64,000 nucleotides of DNA from Asterella californica (Eukaryota; Streptophyta; Marchantiopsida; Marchantiales; Aytoniaceae): the NCBI GenBank assembly GCA_036924285.1, contig JAYKYS010000017.1, positions 6,491,501 to 6,555,500 of the forward strand, written 5' to 3'. Below the pieces are notes generated by a model. That model saw only the letters and a list, made by a program, of their open reading frames with translations, was not told the DNA's origin and made no database searches. Made by a program: the position numbers and the translations under genes. Below, piece after piece: positions 58,988 to 64,000 of the stretch (positions within the stretch are counted from its first letter, which is position 1; each line of letters starts with the position of its first letter).

Positions 58988-60667
58988 TTGCCCAACTTGG
59001 TAAGCTCAGGTGCAGCTTCTTGTGAAAATGACACTGGAGCATTTTTTGGAGACACGTTTCATTGTGTGAGGTGCCTCGTAGCACGCCATTCATTCCATTC
59101 CAAACATGCACATCCTCCGATATGTGCCAACATTTCCACTAGTTCTCATGGCTCTCTAAATTGCCATCGCTCTCTTCAACGTCTTCATCAGGTAGAAGAT
59201 CTGCATCCATGATCTGGTCTAACTCCAAAAATCCGGTTATCTCAATAGATTCTTCTTTACTTCTGAACAACTTGATACGCTTCCCGACGACAATAAGCAT
59301 TAAATGTGTACCATCAAGCTCATGCAAAGAATAAGTAGCATTCCGGTATACTTCTAAGACAACATATGGACCAAACCACCTCTTAGAAAATTTCCGAATC
59401 GTGGAGTGTTAGTTCTCTAGAGTATTGTCATACACCAAAATCCAATCTCCAACGTGTATGGATTTTAGTGAGAGCTTGTGGGTCAAACCTGTCTTTATTC
59501 TTGAGACGAGATTTTTTCAGCTTCTATTATACCTCTAGAAGATCCCCCTCTCTATGTTCTAACTGCTTGATATGAAATGCAAGAAGCTGTACACAATTCA
59601 TTTCATATTCACGTGATAAAGTAGCCCATGTAAGAAAGTCCTCCTCTACTAGCATAACTGACTTTTGACCCAACATCATTTCGTTGATTATGTATGCATT
59701 AGTAGTGCAATGAATCGTCTTGTCAGTCCACAGAGCAAAAGAGAGTAACCTAGACCACTCTGTATACTACCATCGCATGCCTTCACCAAGGCTTGAACAA
59801 TCAATGGATGCCCCCGCTCGCTCTTACCAATCTCCTCTGGATTCATGGCATAGTGAGTCTGAGTTTCACTCCGTGTTGGACAAAGAGCTCTTTCACTTTT
59901 GTACCACGTAACTCTCCTCTATCTGCAAGTAATTTTCCTATAGATCCATATCTATAGATAATATCTCGAAGACAAACCTACATATCTCTTCTGTGGTCTT
60001 CGTCCTCATAGCTCGTCCTTCTACAAAGTTGGAGAGGTCGTCACGGACCAACATCAAGTACCTCACATCCCATAACCTCGGAGGCATCATCATCAAATCA
60101 AGAACTCATTAGAAGTGAATACTAGACAGATAAGCAAGCACCAGTCCATCTCTGTAATACACCTTCGAGTAAAACTGACAATGCAAGCATGAGCTCACAA
60201 AGCTCACCACATCTTGATACAGATCTTTCCACAAGTATCATTCTTTTAATTCTATGTAGGTAGCTTAGGTTCCTCGATGTCTAGTCTACAAGGTGTTCTA
60301 AAACTCTTTCATCAGTTGTTGCTTAAACCCTAAACTTTTTTAGATCATCTATAACTCGTAGAAATGCTCCATCTCTTCTCTTTGGACAGATCCAAAGATA
60401 CCCATCTTGTAACAAGTAATCATATGCCCTCCTTCTTATCTCTTTGAACTATGCATCACTCAAACCTTCTCGTCTGTTTAAAGAACTCAGATAGAACCCA
60501 ATGTCAAATAGTAGAACTCTTCTTTGAACGGCAGTGGCTCTAAGTTTGATCTATGCGAGCAGATCCGATCATTAGATCTGGTCGTCCTTATTAGGACGAC
60601 TAATCTTAGATGTCCATTTTAGAATGATTAATGATGGACTCCATAGCTCGAAGTGTGTCTCTCCTCC
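58988..60667 (-). mobile_element. integrase remnant of retrotransposon, right arm
   Basis: Inverted copy of 37174-38858. It contains the C-terminal integrase segment (59139-59327), a broken core and the zinc-finger region, all with stops or frame shifts. Gag and protease parts are absent on this side, so the element was cut by the duplication end at 60667. Confidence 0.7.
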
Positions 60668-60994
60668 CTACATATGAGACAAGAGGTTTAGTTTTCATTC
60701 ATTATTTCATTTTAGTTCAGCGTTTTCACTCTTTTCTCTTCATTGTTTTTACAGATTTCAAGAAGAGTTGCGGAGAATTGTATTGGAGATGATTTTAAAT
60801 GCAAATGTAAGTTGCATAACATATTTGGAAGGTGACACGAATCATGATTTGATAGTTGACTCACGTTGTACCTTATGATTGGGTGAAAGAGTACGAATTG
60901 TGGTTGACTAACGAGTTGTTTTAATAATGCACAAGTGCAAAACACTTGTGCATTATTAAAACATGCTCTTTTCACTTCTGAAGTGAATAAGACA
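60668..60994. other. junction segment outside the right arm
   Basis: About 330 bp between the arm end and the kinase direct repeat. It holds no gene but includes the perfect foldback at 60917-60963. Confidence 0.5.
60917..60963. repeat. perfect 21-bp stem, 5-nt loop foldback
   Basis: TTTTAATAATGCACAAGTG (from 60919) and its exact complement pair from 60917-60937 to 60943-60963 around CAAAA. It lies between the right arm and the kinase copy. Confidence 0.9.
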
Positions 60995-61661
60995 TGAAAT
61001 GATTATTAGAGTCTATGTCGGCAAAAAGCAAAAGTGTGACAAAGATGATTCATGTCTACAAAATGAAGGAAGAATGTTGGAGAATGAAGCTATGCGAGCC
61101 AATTTCAGATAACAAGATTCGATGACTTTCACCAATTCATGCTTTTAGAAGGATGAATCAGAGTACAAGAGTAGGTGATGGAACATATGGAGATGTATAC
61201 AATTATGGATTTCGAGATGCTGCACTGGTTGTGGAGTTTGGTGCAAAACAATTCGTGCAGTATATGACAAAATGACTCAAGTCGAGAGACGGTATGAATG
61301 ACATGATCAAGGAACTGATCGAATTTTCAGTGACTCATATAAGAATAGTACGTTCAGTGGGTACACTTCATGACGAGAGGAATCCAGTTCTGTTATTTTC
61401 CTTTTGGAATGGTGGAAATATAGAACAATGGATCATCGATGAGAATAAAACTCGGGGTCAACTTTCAACAGATCTAGAAGTTCGTATACGAATTGAGGAT
61501 ACATAGATAGACCAGTTCGATGCAGAGAAAATTCTCTCCATCAAGATATTTCACAAGTATATGTTGCAGATTGAATGTACTTTGTGAGTGCTTCGTGGTC
61601 GGCATTTATGCATGATCACGAACAGTAACATTTGGATATGTATTTGCGCAACTTATTTGGG
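60995..61661. repeat. direct repeat with 45205-45874 (copy 2)
   Basis: Second copy of the kinase-bearing segment, in the same orientation as copy 1. It lies beyond the outer end of the right arm. Confidence 0.92.
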
Positions 61662-62150
61662 CATTTTCAAATGAGATGTATTACGGGACTATGAGGCAAG
61701 TACGTTTGGAAACACGTCGCAACACGTTTGTTCGCTCAATGGTGTTCGTCTGAATAAGAAATCTTGGACCAAATGGTATACGTTACAACGAGCACAAAAA
61801 TAATCCTAGACCGTGAATGGCTCCAGAGTTGATGAAAGTTAAAGCTGCTCGTCAAGCGAGACTTGGAACGATCATTTGTTCATACTCTTTATACAAGAGA
61901 GCCCGACATATATGCCTTCGTGTATATCACATGAATTCTTCTGGAGAGTATTTCATGAATATGACTCTCCAAGAAGAACAAGAGTATAACTAGTTGAAAT
62001 ACCAAGAAATATTCTCGAACGGCACATCCACCATCTGAGATTGGTGAAGCTTTGCGCTAAGCTATTCAACTCATGACTCATCCGTCGTAAGCTCAAGGAG
62101 GATATCCTCGAAGAACAACGCTGTACTGGATGTTGCTTTTTGAAGATCAA
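61153..62150 (+). pseudogene. protein kinase pseudogene, copy 2
   Basis: 61153-61275 encodes the glycine-rich loop (RVGDGTYGDVY) and FGAKQF. 61294-61506 encodes the following N-lobe and hinge-like sequence in a shifted frame. Beyond the repeat, 61817 starts MAPEL, resembling subdomain VIII (APE), and 61905 in another frame reads DIYAF, like subdomain IX. An LMTHPS segment follows. So this copy keeps remnants of both lobes. There are many stops and frame shifts, and no HRD or DFG motif was found. Origin is probably a receptor-like or Raf-like plant kinase; inactive. Confidence 0.5.
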
Positions 62151-62433
62151 ATGAAGATGTCTCTATTTGATTGAACATGTCCAATAGAGAATCTGTAATG
62201 TGCACAAAATGTCCTTTTTTCTATAAGAGATGAAGATTCAAAATAACGATTAGATGTCCTTGTTTTTCTTCAAACTCGGCTTGTGAATTTTATAATAAAG
62301 ATTTTTGTGATAAATGATTTACCTGTTTTTCAAAACACTTAGTATGACTTTGTGATCCTGATGTTTTCGAAAGTTAGATCAGGATATAACAATTTCAACT
62401 TTGTCACAAATAAGTTTTGAAACACGTATAAGG

Positions 62434-62580
62434 ATGACAACGGGAGAAAGTTCTTGGCATGGAGATGCAAACGCTGGAAAGAGAAAGGATACTTTAGACC
62501 TAGATGCTATCAAGCCGCTTGTCAGATCGAAGAGCAAACCTCGTACACCAAGAATAACACAGACCATGAGGAACTGTTGA
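62434..62580 (+). CDS. hypothetical 48-aa ORF
   Basis: ATG-started short frame with a basic C-terminal half (KPLVRSKSKPRTPR). A GTAAGT lies shortly after the stop. It may be a first exon of the gene that continues at 62711, but the frames do not join simply. Confidence 0.25.
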   Translation: MTTGESSWHGDANAGKRKDTLDLDAIKPLVRSKSKPRTPRITQTMRNC

Positions 62581-62689
62581 ATATTGTGCGTAAGTCCCGA
62601 CCTTAATTGCCAAGATTCTGCCAACCCTCGATTGGGCAGGATGCATCCACATCATCATCGTCCAGAAGGATCGCATTTCTACAAAGACA

Positions 62690-63208
62690 AAGACTCTTTG
62701 TAAAAATGTTGTGGAGTTTTCACCAAGTGGTGGAGTTTGTGAAGATCTTTCTTTGTTTGATGGTGTTGTGATTGAGCAACCGATGCATGTCGGATATAGA
62801 GACTTATCGATTGTGAGTGTTAATACATTGACAAATGTCCACTTCAACAAGTTGTCGATGATGCTGAGAGAGGACATCATTCCACACTTAGATAGCACAT
62901 TACTGAAACCAAAGTGTGTTTTAAAAATAGACTTTTTATTGTTTGTGAAGAATCGTGTTGAAAACTCTATCTCTATTGATTTGTCTCCTTCTGGACTGAA
63001 GAATGTTATTGATATTTCTTTCATAGAAGAATGTACAAGTTCCACATCAATGACTCACATCAAATATGCTTTTCTGAGCGACTTAAGATGTTCACAGTTC
63101 TCAGAAGCATTTCTTGTCTTTGCACATTGGTTTAGATACCACGTAAAGATGAGAAGAAACGAAGGATTTTTCACCGATGATTTCTGTTTTTTTTCCCAAG
63201 CAGGATGA
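62690..63208 (+). CDS. unrecognised ORF, possible exon
   Basis: An open frame of at least 165 codons (62711-63208), also open some codons upstream and without a clear ATG start, so an internal exon is plausible. The sequence is hydrophobic-rich and protein-like (VCEDLSLFDGVVIEQPMHVG, HIKYAFLSDLRCSQFSEAF), ending at a TGA after FFSQAG. The antisense frame of similar length has a less natural composition. No domain recognised. Further protein-like sequence follows to about 63400 in the next frames. Confidence 0.4.
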   Translation, partial: KTLCKNVVEFSPSGGVCEDLSLFDGVVIEQPMHVGYRDLSIVSVNTLTNVHFNKLSMMLREDIIPHLDSTLLKPKCVLKIDFLLFVKNRVENSISIDLSPSGLKNVIDISFIEECTSSTSMTHIKYAFLSDLRCSQFSEAFLVFAHWFRYHVKMRRNEGFFTDDFCFFSQAG

Positions 63209-63249
63209 CCATATGGTGATGTCTTCGATGCGAGGACTAGATTGATCAT

Positions 63250-64000
63250 CTGTCAGGCCAGCAAGGTTATAGGTAGAACTGGCTCAAATTATGTGAACTA
63301 TTTTTTGATCTGCATGGCGATGGCGCATGTAGATCCTCAAACACCATCGATAAGGTCTGATTGGTATGCATGGACCTCAGCTGAAATAATTTGATCACTT
63401 GTTCACACCAAGGATGATTGCAACAGTGTTGCTCGATTCAGAGAAGCTAGACTTCTTCTGTTGACATCTTGAAGACCAACTTCCTTATGCAGTCTCTTCC
63501 AAAGGATGATACTAAACAATTGAAGACATTCTCATTGTTGGAGGGACGTAATACTTTTGCAGAAATTATAGCAAAATGGGATACTGAGAAGTAAGCCACT
63601 TGGCATGTGGGCATGTAGCATGTAGAACTCTCGATGAATATATTGAAAATATTTTCAAGTCTTGACATCGATAGTAATTTACTCTCGACATCAAAAGTGT
63701 ATCCTTAAAAGAATCGGACATTGTTTCACCTTTAGACATTGTTACTTTTATCATTGAATTTATTTATATTTTTTTATTAGTTTCATGACATCAATGCTTC
63801 AGTTCTCCCACTTACTAGTACTCTTAGACTTGGACAAAGTGTTAAACTTCAGGTTAAATTTTAGGATACTGGTATATAATTTTTACGTCTTATACTTGCT
63901 AGTACTACAGCTCAATAGTAACCCTGAACCCATTAAACTGCAAAATTCTAGTCTGAAGTCTCTTTTAACTTACTACAGTAAGTTATTCCATTAACGCTTG
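63250..64000. other. no intact gene
   Basis: Degraded continuation of the preceding ORF up to about 63.4 kb, then AT-rich sequence without coding signal. Confidence 0.35.

Larger units (their letters stand above)
52489..60667. repeat. giant inverted repeat, right arm (8.2 kb)
   Basis: The reverse complement of 37174-45188. It is slightly longer because of extra sequence between block B and the integrase part near 58.5-58.9 kb and scattered indels. Differences are rare across YUCCA (one synonymous change noticed in exon 1) and more frequent in the integrase part. Confidence 0.95.

Noticed and set aside
62500..63045. 181-codon minus-strand ORF
   Set aside because: It overlaps a more protein-like plus-strand frame and is probably its antisense shadow.

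Overview
The window looks like nuclear DNA of a land plant, probably a non-seed plant such as a bryophyte. That lineage guess is inference. The evidence is two spliced YUCCA-type flavin monooxygenase genes with GT/AG introns, a plant hnRNP-like protein with two RRMs, a phi-class glutathione S-transferase exon, a degenerate (CCCTAAA)n plant-telomere-like tract, and remains of a plant-type LTR retrotransposon. There are no operons or bacterial signals. Most of the DNA is AT-rich, duplicated and decaying; few genes look intact.

Layout. 1-6 kb: short repeats, then a decayed multi-exon gene with a SAM-like segment (3183-5908). 6.1-7.4 kb: an intact intronless two-RRM RNA-binding protein gene. 8.4-13.4 kb: a 2.2-2.7 kb segment duplicated head to tail, carrying one unrecognised minus-strand ORF in each copy. 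13.9-14.5 kb: a broken minus-strand ORF. 15.4-25.3 kb: several degenerate copies of the RRM gene and its flanks. One of them is a 267-bp inverted repeat (23194-23833) whose arms copy the 5' UTR and first codons of the intact RRM gene. 25.3-28.6 kb: a partial third copy of the module that flanks YUCCA further right. 28.9-31.6 kb: an unrecognised, degraded minus-strand gene. 32.0-32.5 kb: a cluster of short palindromes. 34.4-38.7 kb: a broken Ty3/gypsy-type element (gag, protease and integrase remnants; no reverse transcriptase seen).

37174-60667 is a very large inverted repeat: arms of about 8.0 and 8.2 kb around a 7.3 kb spacer. Each arm holds a structurally complete 392-codon YUCCA gene, an unrecognised exon-like ORF and integrase debris. 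The predicted YUCCA proteins are identical. The spacer holds a kinase pseudogene, a telomere-like tract, a cluster of ACGTG boxes (48.0-48.3 kb) and a palindromic satellite (49.2-50.6 kb). A second kinase-pseudogene copy lies just outside the right arm (60995-62150). This fits a direct duplication of arm plus kinase followed by inversion of one arm.

Two themes could be functional. The first is the doubled YUCCA gene, the enzyme of the last step of auxin synthesis, in inverted orientation. The second is the short inverted repeat that mimics the 5' end of the RRM gene and would form dsRNA against it if transcribed. All splice sites, identities and boundaries were read by eye, without alignment software or database searches.
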